A DNA stretch of 64,000 nt from Citrobacter amalonaticus Y19 (GCF_000981805.1 NZ_CP011132.1:1364001-1428000); one strand, 5' to 3'; shown: positions 54,279 to 63,999, counted from the stretch's first letter. Notes: generated from the letters alone by a model not told the origin. Numbers and translations: made by a program.

Positions 54279-55139
54279 ATGAAGAATATTCTCGCCATCC
54301 AGTCCCACGTTGTTTTTGGACATGCTGGCAATAGCGCCGCGGAATTTCCGATGCGCCGCCTGGGTGCCAACGTCTGGCCCCTCAATACGGTTCAGTTCTC
54401 TAATCACACGCAGTACGGAAAATGGACGGGCTGTGTCATGCCGCCCTCACATCTGACGGAGATTGTGCAGGGCATCGCCGATATCGATCAACTCAAGCGC
54501 TGCGATGCGGTGCTGAGCGGTTACCTGGGCTCAGCCGAACAGGGCGAGCATATTCTGGGGATCGTGCGGCAGGTGAAAGCGGCCAACCCGGCGGCGAAAT
54601 ATTTTTGTGATCCGGTGATGGGACATCCGGAAAAGGGCTGCATCGTCGCCCCCGGCGTCGCCGAATTTCATGTTCGTCACGCGTTGCCTGCCAGCGATAT
54701 CATTGCGCCGAATCTGATCGAGCTGGAAATCCTCTGCGAACACGCGGTGAACAGCGTGGACGACGCCGTTGCCGCCGCCCGTGAGTTAATCGCGCAGGGA
54801 CCGGAGATTGTGCTGGTAAAACATCTGGCGCGCGCGGGTTACAGTCAGGATCGTTTTGAAATGCTGCTGGTCACTGTCGACGACGCCTGGCACATCAGCC
54901 GTCCGCTGGTGGATTTCGGCGCACGTCAACCGGTCGGCGTTGGCGATGTGACCAGTGGGTTGCTGTTAGTGAAGTTGTTGCAGGGAGCGACAAACCAGCA
55001 GGCGCTGGAGCATGTCACCGCGGCGGTGTATGAGATTATGATTGCCACCAAAGCGATGCAGGAATATGAACTGCAGGTGGTTGCCGCACAGGACAGGATC
55101 GCTAAACCAGAGCATTACTTTAGCGCCACACAACTCTGA
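54279..55139 (+). CDS. pdxY: Pyridoxal kinase 2 PdxY
   Basis: A 286-residue ribokinase-superfamily enzyme that phosphorylates pyridoxal in the vitamin B6 salvage route. AIQSHVVFGHAGNSAAEFPM at the N-terminus and GVGDVTSGLLL (anion hole and catalytic Asp) are typical. ATG 54279 gives the family length; the region upstream is the tyrS terminator. The ribosome site is weak. Confidence 0.96.
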   Translation: MKNILAIQSHVVFGHAGNSAAEFPMRRLGANVWPLNTVQFSNHTQYGKWTGCVMPPSHLTEIVQGIADIDQLKRCDAVLSGYLGSAEQGEHILGIVRQVKAANPAAKYFCDPVMGHPEKGCIVAPGVAEFHVRHALPASDIIAPNLIELEILCEHAVNSVDDAVAAARELIAQGPEIVLVKHLARAGYSQDRFEMLLVTVDDAWHISRPLVDFGARQPVGVGDVTSGLLLVKLLQGATNQQALEHVTAAVYEIMIATKAMQEYELQVVAAQDRIAKPEHYFSATQL

Positions 55140-55145
55140 CTGACA

Positions 55146-55179
55146 TGCCGGATGCGGCGTCTACCGCCGCCATCCGGCA
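55146..55179. repeat. REP element after pdxY
   Basis: TGCCGGATGCGGCG and CGCCGCCATCCGGCA form a palindromic REP unit between convergent pdxY and gstA, where it may also end transcription. Confidence 0.85.
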
Positions 55180-55187
55180 CAATTCGC

Positions 55188-55793
55188 TTACTGTATTCCT
55201 TCCGCCTTCAACGCTGCCGCAACGCCCGGACGCTCAGCCATGCGCTTCATATACGCCGCGATATGGTCTAACCCATCCATATTGAGTTTCACCGCATACG
55301 CCCAGCGCAGCACGGTGAACAGGTAGGCATCTGCGATAGTGAAACGCGAGCCGCAAATCCATTGTCCCTCTTTGAGGGAAGCATCAACGTACTGCATTTT
55401 CTTCTCCAGCAGCGCGCGAACGGTCGGTTTGTACTCTTCTGGCGTATCAGGGCGAAACAACGGCGTGAAGCCTTTGTGCAACTCGGTTGCAATGTAGTTA
55501 AGCCACTCCAGCGTCTTATAGCGCGAGATGCTGCTCACGGGAGCCAACAGCTGGCGGTCAGGAACGCTATCGGCGAGGTACTGCATAATCGCCACGCCTT
55601 CGGTCAACAGCGTGCCGTCATCAAGCAGCAGGGCGGGAACCTGTCCTTTTGGGTTGACCGCGAAAAAATCATCGCCGTTTTCCAGACGCTTCTTCATCAA
55701 ATCCACGCCATCCAGCGTGAAATCTTTCCCACTCTCGCGAAGGGTAATGTGGGAAGCAAGAGAGCAGGCGCCTGGCTTGTAGAACAGTTTCAT
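55188..55793 (-). CDS. gstA: Glutathione S-transferase GstA
   Basis: A 201-residue beta-class glutathione transferase. The thioredoxin-like N-terminal domain begins MKLFYKPGACSLASHI with the active-site Cys10, and contains GQVPALLLDDG for glutathione binding. The all-helical C-terminal domain begins near residue 85. Length equals E. coli GstA. Confidence 0.96.
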   Translation of the reverse strand: MKLFYKPGACSLASHITLRESGKDFTLDGVDLMKKRLENGDDFFAVNPKGQVPALLLDDGTLLTEGVAIMQYLADSVPDRQLLAPVSSISRYKTLEWLNYIATELHKGFTPLFRPDTPEEYKPTVRALLEKKMQYVDASLKEGQWICGSRFTIADAYLFTVLRWAYAVKLNMDGLDHIAAYMKRMAERPGVAAALKAEGIQ

Positions 55794-55843
55794 CGATAAC
55801 TCCTTTCAACTGAGGTTTAACGTATCCTGGTTCGGGTACAGGC

Positions 55844-55877
55844 AAAAAAAAAGCCGCTAACGCAAAGTTAGCAGCTT
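55844..55877 (-). terminator. Terminator after dtpA
   Basis: On the minus strand AGCTGCTAAC-TTTGC-GTTAGCGGCT is followed by nine T residues, a strong intrinsic terminator 22 bases after the dtpA stop. Confidence 0.9.
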
Positions 55878-55898
55878 CATTATGCGTTTCCCAGAAAT

Positions 55899-57404
55899 TT
55901 ACGCGGCAGCGGTTTTAGACGCGTTTTCGCGAGGCTCGTCGTCCTGAGTCATGCGGTTCAGTTTCGGCGCCGTCAGCAGCATCAGAACAGCGATCACGGC
56001 GGTCGCCACACCAATCTGCAGGAACACGCGACCATACACTTCCAGAGACATCAGCGGATCGGTCACGTTTTCAGGAACTGCCATCATGCTGGCGACATAA
56101 CCGCCAATGATGTTGGCGCCGGCGGTAGTAAGGAACCAGCTACCCATGATGAAGCCCATCAGACGCTGTGGAACCAGTTGTGCCACCATGGCCAGACCCA
56201 GACCGGAAATCATCAGCTCACCGATACTTTGCAGACCGTAGCAGATGATCAGCCAGTTCACGGATACGATGCCCGCATCGGTCGCGAATTTTGCGCCCAG
56301 CGGCAGGATCAGGAACGCGCCAGAACACAGCACCATACCAATGGCAAACTTCGTCGGCATCGGCAGGGTGTCGCCCATCTTGTTATAGATAGCGGCGAGG
56401 ATAGGGCTACCGATGATGATCCAGAACGGGTTCAGCGCCTGATACTGTTCAGGTTCGAACGCGATGCCAAGGATAGAGTGCTCAACGTTACGAATAGCGA
56501 AGAAGTTCAGCGACGTCGGCATCTGGCTGTACAGTACGAAGAAGATGATCGCTTCCAGCATCAGGATGAACGCCACGATCATTTTACGACGCGCGGCACC
56601 CTGCATCGCGAACGCTTCTTTACCGAAGATAAAGACGATACCGAGTGCGATCACACCCAGAACCATACGGGCGATTTGCTGGTTGTGCAGCAGCCAGGTC
56701 GCAATCGCGACCAGCGCGATAACGCCGACGATGGTCAGCAGCAGGTTGCGGATGTTGATGGGTTCGAAGTCAGGTTTAGAACCGTAGTTTTTCACCCAAC
56801 GCTGGCAGAACGCGAAGTTCACTACGGTTATCAGCATACCGACGACGCTCAGCGCGAACGCGGTGCTCCAACCGTAATGCGCGGCCAGCCACGGTGTTGC
56901 CAGCATAGAGAAGAATGAACCGATGTTGACGGACATGTAGTACATCGTAAAGGCGCCATCAAGACGCGGGTCATCTTTCGCGTAGCAGGTCGAAAGCAGT
57001 GAGGACGGGTTCGCTTTAAACAGGCCATTACCGACGGCAATGGCGGCCATCCCCATATAAACGACACCGGCATCGTGTCCGGACCATGCCACCAGGGCAT
57101 AACCGATAGCCAGTACTACCGCGCCGAGCATAATGACGCGTTTGGTACCCAGAACTTTGTCACCTAACCAGCCACCAATGGCGACCAGACCGTAAACCAG
57201 GGCGCTAAAGGATGAGAAAAGAGTGATTGAATCCGCTTCAGACATACCCAGTTGTTTAACCAGGTAAACGGCCATAATTCCTTGTAAGCCGTAATAACCG
57301 AAACGCTCCCAGAGCTCAATCGAGAAGATGAGATAGAACGCCTTCGGTTGTTTGAAAGCGTTAAGACTGACGCTTTCCGTTGGTTTCTTGTTTGCAGTAG
57401 ACAC
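55899..57404 (-). CDS. dtpA: Di/tripeptide:proton symporter DtpA
   Basis: A 501-residue POT-family transporter (TppB, YdgR) that imports di- and tripeptides with protons. The ExxER motif is in IELWERFGYYG. Fourteen helices are expected. I start it at GTG 57404 with GAGGTTAAA upstream, matching the E. coli protein; the open frame to 57515 is leader. Confidence 0.96.
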   Translation of the reverse strand: MSTANKKPTESVSLNAFKQPKAFYLIFSIELWERFGYYGLQGIMAVYLVKQLGMSEADSITLFSSFSALVYGLVAIGGWLGDKVLGTKRVIMLGAVVLAIGYALVAWSGHDAGVVYMGMAAIAVGNGLFKANPSSLLSTCYAKDDPRLDGAFTMYYMSVNIGSFFSMLATPWLAAHYGWSTAFALSVVGMLITVVNFAFCQRWVKNYGSKPDFEPINIRNLLLTIVGVIALVAIATWLLHNQQIARMVLGVIALGIVFIFGKEAFAMQGAARRKMIVAFILMLEAIIFFVLYSQMPTSLNFFAIRNVEHSILGIAFEPEQYQALNPFWIIIGSPILAAIYNKMGDTLPMPTKFAIGMVLCSGAFLILPLGAKFATDAGIVSVNWLIICYGLQSIGELMISGLGLAMVAQLVPQRLMGFIMGSWFLTTAGANIIGGYVASMMAVPENVTDPLMSLEVYGRVFLQIGVATAVIAVLMLLTAPKLNRMTQDDEPRENASKTAAA

Positions 57405-58012
57405 TTTAACCTCTTTTTTTACATCCCATATTAACGGGGGTGTTCTGTCACGTGATACCTCTTGGGTAGCCGCGAAATTGTTATAGTGGGAGGGGAAACG
57501 GCGAGTAATGTTCACTATCTTGCACTTTCAGACAAGTCTTTTGTAATAATCTGTTACATATATCCTGGGCGGTGGATTCAACGGGGTGGGTAAATGTTAT
57601 CTAGCGTTAAATTTTACTAATTGAGTAATGGCAGTTTATTACGCTGTCGCCTTGCCCTGAAAATGGCTGTATGGCGATATGTTCTGCTATTTGTCGTTTT
57701 ATGTAGTGATAAAGGCCAGCATCTAAAAAATAGCCAGTGTAATGTTTTGTGTATAAAAACTGACTCATTGTCATTTGATTGTAGAATTAACCAAAATGAG
57801 CAAAAAAATTTACACATAGTTATCACTATGATCGGGATCACAATTGGATAGAAATTTTCGTTATTAAAAAAAGGATTAACCTGAATAAGTGCTTATAGCC
57901 AGGATGATTCATTTGCATAAGTCGGACAGAGTGGAATCATTGACGGGTTGTGGCGAAAGAAGCAGAGGATAACAAAAACTGATGACGGGGCGATGATACC
58001 CGCCCCTGGCGG
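57405..58012 (-). promoter_or_regulatory. Intergenic region between dtpA and nth
   Basis: This 608-bp AT-rich stretch holds no gene I can support; a 76-codon frame at 57621-57851 has no ribosome site or recognisable product. The dtpA end contains TGTAACAGATTATTACA (complement near 57543-57559), which resembles OmpR binding sequences; OmpR control of tppB is known in Salmonella and E. coli. The hairpin GGGGCG-ggtatcat-CGCCCC (57987-58006), followed on the minus strand by AGTTTTTG, is a likely terminator of the rsx-nth message. Confidence 0.5.
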
Positions 58013-58648
58013 TCAGATATCCACCTTCTCTTTGAATTCACAAAGATCTTCGATGATACAGGAACCACAGCGTGGTTTGCGGGCAATACAGGTATAGCGT
58101 CCGTGCAGAATAAGCCAGTGGTGACAGTCGACCTTAAATTCAGCAGGAACCACCTTCAGTAATTTCTCCTCCACCTGCTCAACGTTCTTGCCGGGGGCAA
58201 ACTGGGTACGGTTACAGACGCGAAAGATATGCGTGTCGACGGCGATGGTTGGCCAGCCGAAGGCCGTATTCAGCACGACGTTCGCCGTCTTGCGGCCCAC
58301 ACCCGGTAGCGCTTCAAGCGCCGCACGATCTTCTGGCACCTCGCCATGATGTTGCTCAAGCAGGATACGGCAGGTCTTAATCACATTCTCGGCTTTGCTG
58401 TTAAACAGGCCGATCGTTTTGATGTAGGATTTGACCCCTTCAACGCCGAGTTCCAGCATGGCGGCGGGGGTATTGGCAATCGGGTAGAGTTTCGCTGTAG
58501 CCTTGTTCACGCTGACATCCGTCGCCTGCGCAGACAGCAGCACGGCTATTAACAGCTCAAAGGGCGAGCTGAAATTCAGCTCGGTGGTCGGATGCGGATT
58601 GTTCGCACGTAATCGGGTTAATATCTCTAACCGCTTCGCTTTATTCAT
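58013..58648 (-). CDS. nth: Endonuclease III
   Basis: A 211-residue DNA glycosylase/AP lyase that removes oxidised pyrimidines. The helix-hairpin-helix LPGVGRKTANVVL carries the catalytic Lys and AVDTHIFRV the catalytic Asp. The C-terminal [4Fe-4S] cluster is CIARKPRCGSCIIEDLC. Its ATG overlaps the rsxE stop by 4 bp, so it ends the rsx operon as in E. coli. Confidence 0.97.
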   Translation of the reverse strand: MNKAKRLEILTRLRANNPHPTTELNFSSPFELLIAVLLSAQATDVSVNKATAKLYPIANTPAAMLELGVEGVKSYIKTIGLFNSKAENVIKTCRILLEQHHGEVPEDRAALEALPGVGRKTANVVLNTAFGWPTIAVDTHIFRVCNRTQFAPGKNVEQVEEKLLKVVPAEFKVDCHHWLILHGRYTCIARKPRCGSCIIEDLCEFKEKVDI

Positions 58649-59343
58649 GAGGCATTCCCTGGTTCACCGGAGGGCAACTCCGTCGCGACGGCCGCACTGG
58701 CGCGGCGTTTTTTCATCTTCTCATCAATGAGATATTTCACCGCCAGCATCAGTCCCAGTCCAATAAATGCGCCAGGCGGTAACATCGCCAGCAAGAAAGG
58801 AGAGTCGGTGTGGAAAATTTCCACGCGCAGCACCTTCGCCCAGTTGCCGAGCAGTCCATCCGCACCATCAAACAGCGTGCCATTGCCGATTATCTCGCGC
58901 AGGGAACCCAGCACAAACATGGCGCCGGTTGCCCCCATCCCAATGGAGAAGCCGTCCAGCGCCGACAGCGCCGGGCCCTTTTTGGCGGCAAAGGCTTCCG
59001 CGCGTCCCACCACAATGCAGTTGGTCACGATCAGCGGGATAAAGATCCCCAGTGACTGGTAAAGACCAAAGGCGTAGGCGTTGATCAGCATTTGTACCGC
59101 ACTGACCACCGAGGCGATGATCATCACGTAAATCGGGATACGAATTTCGGCTGGCGTCCAGCGGCGCAGCGCGGAGATGGTCAGGTTGGTCAGCGTCAGC
59201 ACCAGCGTCGTGGCAAGCCCCAGCCCGAGGGCGTTGGTGGCGGTTGAGGTAACCGCCAGTAACGGACACATCCCCAGTAGCTGCACCAGCGCAGAGTTGT
59301 TCTTCCACAATCCCTGAACGATGACGTCTTTAATTTCACTCAT
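58645..59343 (-). CDS. rsxE: Electron transport complex subunit RsxE
   Basis: A 232-residue membrane subunit of the Rsx (Rnf-like) complex, related to RsxA and NqrD. About six helices are seen, among them LLGMCPLLAVTSTATNALGL and IFIPLIVTNCIVVGRAEAF, the latter with a conserved Cys for the membrane iron-sulfur site. The complex keeps SoxR reduced in E. coli. It lies 3 bp after rsxG. Confidence 0.95.
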   Translation of the reverse strand: MSEIKDVIVQGLWKNNSALVQLLGMCPLLAVTSTATNALGLGLATTLVLTLTNLTISALRRWTPAEIRIPIYVMIIASVVSAVQMLINAYAFGLYQSLGIFIPLIVTNCIVVGRAEAFAAKKGPALSALDGFSIGMGATGAMFVLGSLREIIGNGTLFDGADGLLGNWAKVLRVEIFHTDSPFLLAMLPPGAFIGLGLMLAVKYLIDEKMKKRRASAAVATELPSGEPGNAS

Positions 59344-59346
59344 GAC

Positions 59347-59967
59347 TTACTCTCCGCAGGCCGGAAGTTGGGGCAATTGCGCAGGCAGCGTTTGGGCATA
59401 CAGCCCCGCACGCCTGACGGCATTGACCACCGCACGCGGCGTAATTGTCGCCCCGGTAAACTGGTCAAAATCGCCGCCATCTTTTTTCACGGCCCAGTGG
59501 CTGTCGTTATCACCCTGAATCTTTTTACCGCTGAAACCGGTGATCCAGTCTGACAGACGCAGTTCAATTTTATCGCCCAGACCCGGCGTTTCATGGTGTT
59601 CCGTTACGCGGGTACCCAAAACCGTGCCGCTGAAGTCGGCACCGACCAGTAACTGAATCGCGCCGGAATAACCATCCGGCGCCGTCGTCTCCAGCACGGC
59701 CGCCACGGGCGTACCGTCCTGCTCAGCAATATAGACGCGATGTTCGCCTTTCCCCAGAGCGGTCGCGCTGACCACGACGCAGCGATCCTGCAAACGGTTA
59801 TTATAGCGATCGGCAGGCAGAACCTGATCAAACAGCGCCTTTTGCTGAATGGCCGCCTGCTCATCAATGGTGGTTTTGGTCATCAGGTTGATGGCGGCGG
59901 TCAGTCCGGTCGACCCTGCCGCAAACAGCGCCAGGGTGATGCCATGTTTACGAATCGTTTTCAGCAT
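59347..59967 (-). CDS. rsxG: Electron transport complex subunit RsxG (FMN-linked)
   Basis: A 206-residue subunit with one N-terminal membrane helix (GITLALFAAGSTGLTAAINLM) and a periplasmic FMN-binding domain. The flavin is bound covalently to the threonine of FTGATITP. Between rsxD and rsxE in the operon, spaced by 3 bp on each side. Confidence 0.95.
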   Translation of the reverse strand: MLKTIRKHGITLALFAAGSTGLTAAINLMTKTTIDEQAAIQQKALFDQVLPADRYNNRLQDRCVVVSATALGKGEHRVYIAEQDGTPVAAVLETTAPDGYSGAIQLLVGADFSGTVLGTRVTEHHETPGLGDKIELRLSDWITGFSGKKIQGDNDSHWAVKKDGGDFDQFTGATITPRAVVNAVRRAGLYAQTLPAQLPQLPACGE

Positions 59968-59970
59968 GGA

Positions 59971-61029
59971 TTATCCTTTGCGGTGTCCGTACACCCGCGG
60001 ACGCGTGTAGTAGTCAATCAGCGGGACCGTAATATTGGCCAACAGCACGGCAAAGGCCACGCCATCCGGATAGCCGCCGAAGCTGCGGATTAACCACACC
60101 AGCAAGCCCGCCAGCGCGCCGAATACCAGACGACCGCGATTGGTCGTCGACGCTGTCACCGGGTCAGTCAGAATGAAGAATGCGCCCAGCATCGTTGCCC
60201 CGGAGAGCAGATGAATTTGCGGGGAGGCGAGTGCCTCAGGCGCAAACAGCCAGCCCAACGTCGCGCAGACGGTTAATGAGAGCAGGAAGCTAACGGGAAT
60301 ATGCCAGCGAATGGCTTTTTGTTGCAGCAGAAAAACGCCACCTGCCAGCCAGGCCAGGTTGACCCACTGCCAGCCCGCACCGGCAAACATACCGCTGTAA
60401 ATGGGGTACTGCATGATCTGCTCAACGGAATGACCGGCATGCAGGGAGGTTTTGAAGGTGTCCAGCGGCGTGGCCTGGCTTATCCCGTCAATCCCCATAC
60501 GCAGCGTATTCATGTCACCGCCGCTGGCGGTATGTCCGGTAAAGATTATCTGCAGGGCATCGAGTAATCCTGGCGTTGTGGCGGCAATATCCTGCGGTGG
60601 CAACCAACTGGTCATCTGCACCGGAAAGGAGATCAGTAGCACCACATAGCCAATCATCGCCGGATTGAACGGGTTTTGTCCCAGACCGCCATACAGTTGC
60701 TTGGCGATGATCACCGCGAATACCGTACCGAGGATCACCATCCACCAGGGGGCGAGGGGAGGAATACTGACGGCAAGCAGCAGACCGGTCAGCAGCGCGG
60801 AGTTGTCTTTTAAAATCGTCAGCACCGGTTGCTTACGTAATCTGAGCACGGCGGCTTCAGCCAGCAGCGCACTTGCACAGGCGAGTACAATCTGCAACAG
60901 CGTTCCCCAGCCGAAAAACCACCATTGCACGGCAATTCCCGGCACGGCGGCCAGCAAGACCAGCAGCATGATGCGTGAGGTTTGACGCTGATTATGCGTA
61001 TAGGGAGAGCTTGCGATTCTGAATACCAT
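59971..61029 (-). CDS. rsxD: Electron transport complex subunit RsxD (FMN-linked)
   Basis: A 352-residue membrane subunit related to NqrB. About nine helices, with the FMN-binding threonine in LLSGATMLGAFFILTDPV. The start is adjacent to the rsxC stop (no gap), showing tight coupling. Confidence 0.95.
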   Translation of the reverse strand: MVFRIASSPYTHNQRQTSRIMLLVLLAAVPGIAVQWWFFGWGTLLQIVLACASALLAEAAVLRLRKQPVLTILKDNSALLTGLLLAVSIPPLAPWWMVILGTVFAVIIAKQLYGGLGQNPFNPAMIGYVVLLISFPVQMTSWLPPQDIAATTPGLLDALQIIFTGHTASGGDMNTLRMGIDGISQATPLDTFKTSLHAGHSVEQIMQYPIYSGMFAGAGWQWVNLAWLAGGVFLLQQKAIRWHIPVSFLLSLTVCATLGWLFAPEALASPQIHLLSGATMLGAFFILTDPVTASTTNRGRLVFGALAGLLVWLIRSFGGYPDGVAFAVLLANITVPLIDYYTRPRVYGHRKG

Positions 61030-63066
61030 TTATTCCTCGTTAACAACCTGCTGCTGAGCATCTTTTTTGGCTTTTGCACGCGCGATGGCGGCGGCGATGG
61101 CCGCTTTGCGCGGATCCACCGGTTCATCAGACGCGGTGGGTTCGTTGCTGGTCTGCTGCTCCTGTTTGCGCGCCTTCGCCCGGGCAATCGCGGCTTCAAC
61201 GGCCGCTTTGCGCGGATCCACCGGTTCATCAGACGCGGTGGGTTCGTTGCTGGTCTGTTGTTCCTGCTTGCGCGCCTTCGCCCGGGCAATCGCGGCTTCA
61301 ACGGCCGCTTTGCGCGGATCCACCGGTTCATCAGACGGGGTGGGTTCGCTGCTGACCTGTTGTTCCTGTTTGCGCGCCTTCGCCCGGGCAATCGCGGCTT
61401 CAACGGCCGCTTTGCGCGGATCGGTGTCGGTTGCGGTAGCGTTCTCGGCCTGTTTTGCTCGTGCCAGCGCTTTACGCGCTTCGCGGGCCGCAATCACCGC
61501 GCTGTTATCCGGCATTTCTCCTGCTTTGATGATGACCGGTTTTGTTGCCTGAGCCTGTTTCTCTTTGACGCGAGCCAGGGCGGCGGCAATGGCATCCTGA
61601 TCTTTCGCCGCTGGCTGTACGGCAGCTTTCTTATGACGTTCCAGACGCGCGGCTTTCTCACGCTCCAGGCGAGCCTGACGCGCTTCGAAACGCGCTTTGG
61701 CCTCCGCCGCGCGTTTTTCTTCCTGGCTTATTGCATAAAGCTCAGCTTTTTCCTGACGGAAATATTGCACCAGCGGAATGTTACTTGGGCAGACCCAGGC
61801 GCAAGCGCCGCACTCAATGCAGTCGGCAATGTTATGCGCCGTGGCTTTGTCATGCTGCTGTCCTTTACTGAACCAGTAAAGCTGCTGGGGCAGAAGATCG
61901 GCCGGGCAGGCGTCGGCGCAGGCGCTACAGCGAATGCAGCCTTTCTCTTCCTGCGGTTCGCCCATTTCTGTTGCCGACGGCGCCAGCAAACAGTTGGTTA
62001 TCTTCACCACCGGGACATCGAGCCACGGCAGGGTGAAGCCCATCAGCGGGCCGCCCATGATCACCATCTGATCGGCAGAAGGGCAGAAACCCGCATCATT
62101 TAGCAGATGTCGCACCGGCGTACCGAGCCTCGCCCAGACGTTGCCCGGATGAGTGACCGCTTCACCGGTGAGGGTCACAACGCGCTCGGTAATCGGTTCG
62201 CCGTCAATGACCGCGCGTTTTACCGCATACGCCGTGCCGACGTTTTGCATCAGTACGCCGATGTCGGAAGAACGACCGCCGTGCGGAACTTGTTTTCCGG
62301 TCAGGATTTGGGTCAGTTGCTTTGCGCCGCCCGACGGATATTTCGTTGGGATCACGCGCAGCGCAATATCCTGCGCGCCTGCCAGCACCGCACGCAGCAT
62401 CGAGATCGCCTGCGGCTTGTTATCTTCGATACCGATGAGGATTTCACGCGGTTGCAGAATATGCGCCAGAATACGGATACCCTCGACGACCTGCGCCGCG
62501 CAGTCCTGCATCAGACGATCGTCGGCGGTAATATAGGGTTCACATTCCGCGGCGTTGATGATCAGCGTTTCAATTTTGTCACCGCCGCCCTGCAATTTAT
62601 TCCCGGTCGGGAAACCCGCGCCGCCCAGCCCGGCGACGCCGAACTGGTGAATGCGGGCTATCAAGTCTTCTCGACTGTGCGAACGGTAATCCTGCCAGCC
62701 TTCACGCTCAATCCAGCGGTCTTCACCGTCGGCATCAATGATCACACTCAGCTCGGCTAATGCTGAAGGGTGCGCCGTCGAGTGGGGCGCAATCGCTACT
62801 ACCGTTCCGGAGGTGGGGGCATGAACCGGGAGCATTCTTCCCCATCCACGGGTCAGCGGCTGTCCGCGCAGTACGTGCTGTCCTTCGGCGACGCACAGTT
62901 CCCCTTCAGCACCGATATGCTGTTTGAGCGGCATAACGAAACGCTGCGCGAGGGGGACCTGGCGCAGCGGCGTGCCGTTCGACTGGGTTTTCATTTCCGG
63001 CGGATGGATGCCACCGTTGAAATCCCAAATCTTATCTTTTCTGAAAGCAGAGAATAACTTAAGCAT
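61030..63066 (-). CDS. rsxC: Electron transport complex subunit RsxC
   Basis: A 678-residue peripheral subunit related to complex I Nqo1 and RnfC, expected to take electrons from NADH through FMN. The NADH/FMN region includes GLGGAGFPTGNKL. Two [4Fe-4S] motifs follow: CIRCSACADACP and CIECGACAWVCP. The C-terminal quarter is Ala/Arg/Lys-rich and ends in 34-residue tandem repeats, fewer than in E. coli (740 residues). It overlaps rsxB by 8 bp. Confidence 0.95.
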   Translation of the reverse strand: MLKLFSAFRKDKIWDFNGGIHPPEMKTQSNGTPLRQVPLAQRFVMPLKQHIGAEGELCVAEGQHVLRGQPLTRGWGRMLPVHAPTSGTVVAIAPHSTAHPSALAELSVIIDADGEDRWIEREGWQDYRSHSREDLIARIHQFGVAGLGGAGFPTGNKLQGGGDKIETLIINAAECEPYITADDRLMQDCAAQVVEGIRILAHILQPREILIGIEDNKPQAISMLRAVLAGAQDIALRVIPTKYPSGGAKQLTQILTGKQVPHGGRSSDIGVLMQNVGTAYAVKRAVIDGEPITERVVTLTGEAVTHPGNVWARLGTPVRHLLNDAGFCPSADQMVIMGGPLMGFTLPWLDVPVVKITNCLLAPSATEMGEPQEEKGCIRCSACADACPADLLPQQLYWFSKGQQHDKATAHNIADCIECGACAWVCPSNIPLVQYFRQEKAELYAISQEEKRAAEAKARFEARQARLEREKAARLERHKKAAVQPAAKDQDAIAAALARVKEKQAQATKPVIIKAGEMPDNSAVIAAREARKALARAKQAENATATDTDPRKAAVEAAIARAKARKQEQQVSSEPTPSDEPVDPRKAAVEAAIARAKARKQEQQTSNEPTASDEPVDPRKAAVEAAIARAKARKQEQQTSNEPTASDEPVDPRKAAIAAAIARAKAKKDAQQQVVNEE
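61109..61414 (-). repeat. 102-bp tandem repeats in rsxC (three units)
   Basis: The landmark CGCGGATC recurs at 61109, 61211, 61313 and 61415, an exact 102-bp period. Two units are almost identical. Each encodes DPRKAAVEAAIARAKARKQE plus a 14-residue acidic linker. The DNA identity implies recent duplication or conversion and a variable copy number. Confidence 0.92.
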
Positions 63067-63637
63067 GTTGTTCCACGGGGATAATACGCACGGGGATCGT
63101 ATTCAAATCCCACTTCCAGTTGTCAGGCGTTTCGGCGACCGGACGCAGTTCAATACAGTGAGTCGGGCAGGGGTCAACGCACAGATTGCAGCCCGTGCAC
63201 AAATCGCTCATCACCGTGTGCATGGCGCGCGTTGCGCCAATAATGGCGTCCACCGGACAGGCCTGGATACATTTGGTGCAGCCAATACAGTTGGCTTCAT
63301 CAATCACCGCCAGCATGCGAACCGGCGTAACGTCCTGTTCATCGCCATCAATCGGTTGAGGGTCGACGTTCAGCAGTTCCGCAATTTTCAACATCACCGC
63401 TTCGCCGCCGGGCGCACAGCGGTTAATTTTTTCCCCCTGGCCACCAATCGCTTCCGCGTAAGGTCGACAGCCAGGATAGCCGCATTGCCCACACTGGCTT
63501 TGCGGCAGAATTTCATCAATTTTTTCAACGACAGGATCATCCTCCACCGCGTAACGACGGGAGGCATAACCCAGGATAGCGCCGAACACCAGGCCCAGCA
63601 GGCTCACGGCGGCAACGGCAATCCAGATAGCATTCAT
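63059..63637 (-). CDS. rsxB: Electron transport complex subunit RsxB
   Basis: A 192-residue ferredoxin-like subunit. An N-terminal membrane helix (IWIAVAAVSLLGLVFGAILG) anchors it. A four-Cys group (CGQCGYPGC and RCAPGG) and two ferredoxin motifs (CIGCTKCIQACP and CTGCNLCVDPCP) give three [4Fe-4S] clusters. Its ATG shares one base with the rsxA stop. Confidence 0.96.
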   Translation of the reverse strand: MNAIWIAVAAVSLLGLVFGAILGYASRRYAVEDDPVVEKIDEILPQSQCGQCGYPGCRPYAEAIGGQGEKINRCAPGGEAVMLKIAELLNVDPQPIDGDEQDVTPVRMLAVIDEANCIGCTKCIQACPVDAIIGATRAMHTVMSDLCTGCNLCVDPCPTHCIELRPVAETPDNWKWDLNTIPVRIIPVEQHA

Positions 63638-63999
63638 TACAACTTCACCAAACCACTAAAGCCCATAAAGGCCAGAGACATTAACCCGGCGGTAATCAGC
63701 GCAATGGCGTTACCGCGAAAGGGCGCTGGTACATCCGCGACGGCGAGACGCTCGCGAATCGCCGCAAACAGCACCATCACCAGCGAGAAGCCGACGGCGG
63801 CGGAAAAACCGTACAGCGCCGACTGCAAAAAGTTGTGGCCGAGATTGATATTCAACAGCGCCACACCGAGGACCGCACAGTTGGTGGTGATCAGCGGTAA
63901 GAAGATCCCCAGCAGGCGATAGAGCGCCGGACTGGTTTTACGCACCACCATTTCGGTAAATTGCACCACGACCGCAATAACCAGAATAAAGGCCAGCGT
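63637..63999 (-). CDS. rsxA: Electron transport complex subunit RsxA, C-terminal part
   Basis: The last 120 codons of rsxA; the start lies beyond the window. The visible part begins TLAFILVIAVVVQFTEMVVR and ends GFSGLVKL, almost identical to E. coli RsxA from residue about 74 of 193. The helix IFLPLITTNCAVLGVALL carries the conserved Cys of the membrane iron-sulfur centre shared with RsxE. First gene of rsxABCDGE-nth. Confidence 0.96.
   Translation of the reverse strand, partial: TLAFILVIAVVVQFTEMVVRKTSPALYRLLGIFLPLITTNCAVLGVALLNINLGHNFLQSALYGFSAAVGFSLVMVLFAAIRERLAVADVPAPFRGNAIALITAGLMSLAFMGFSGLVKL

Noticed and set aside
57621..57851. 76-codon plus-strand frame in the dtpA-nth gap
   Set aside because: It is AT-rich, has no ribosome site, and its product looks like random translation; more probably untranslated intergenic DNA.
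62107..62760. Long open frame on the plus strand inside rsxC
   Set aside because: It is antisense to a clearly coding conserved gene, has no ribosome site and no recognisable product. High GC at third positions produces such frames.
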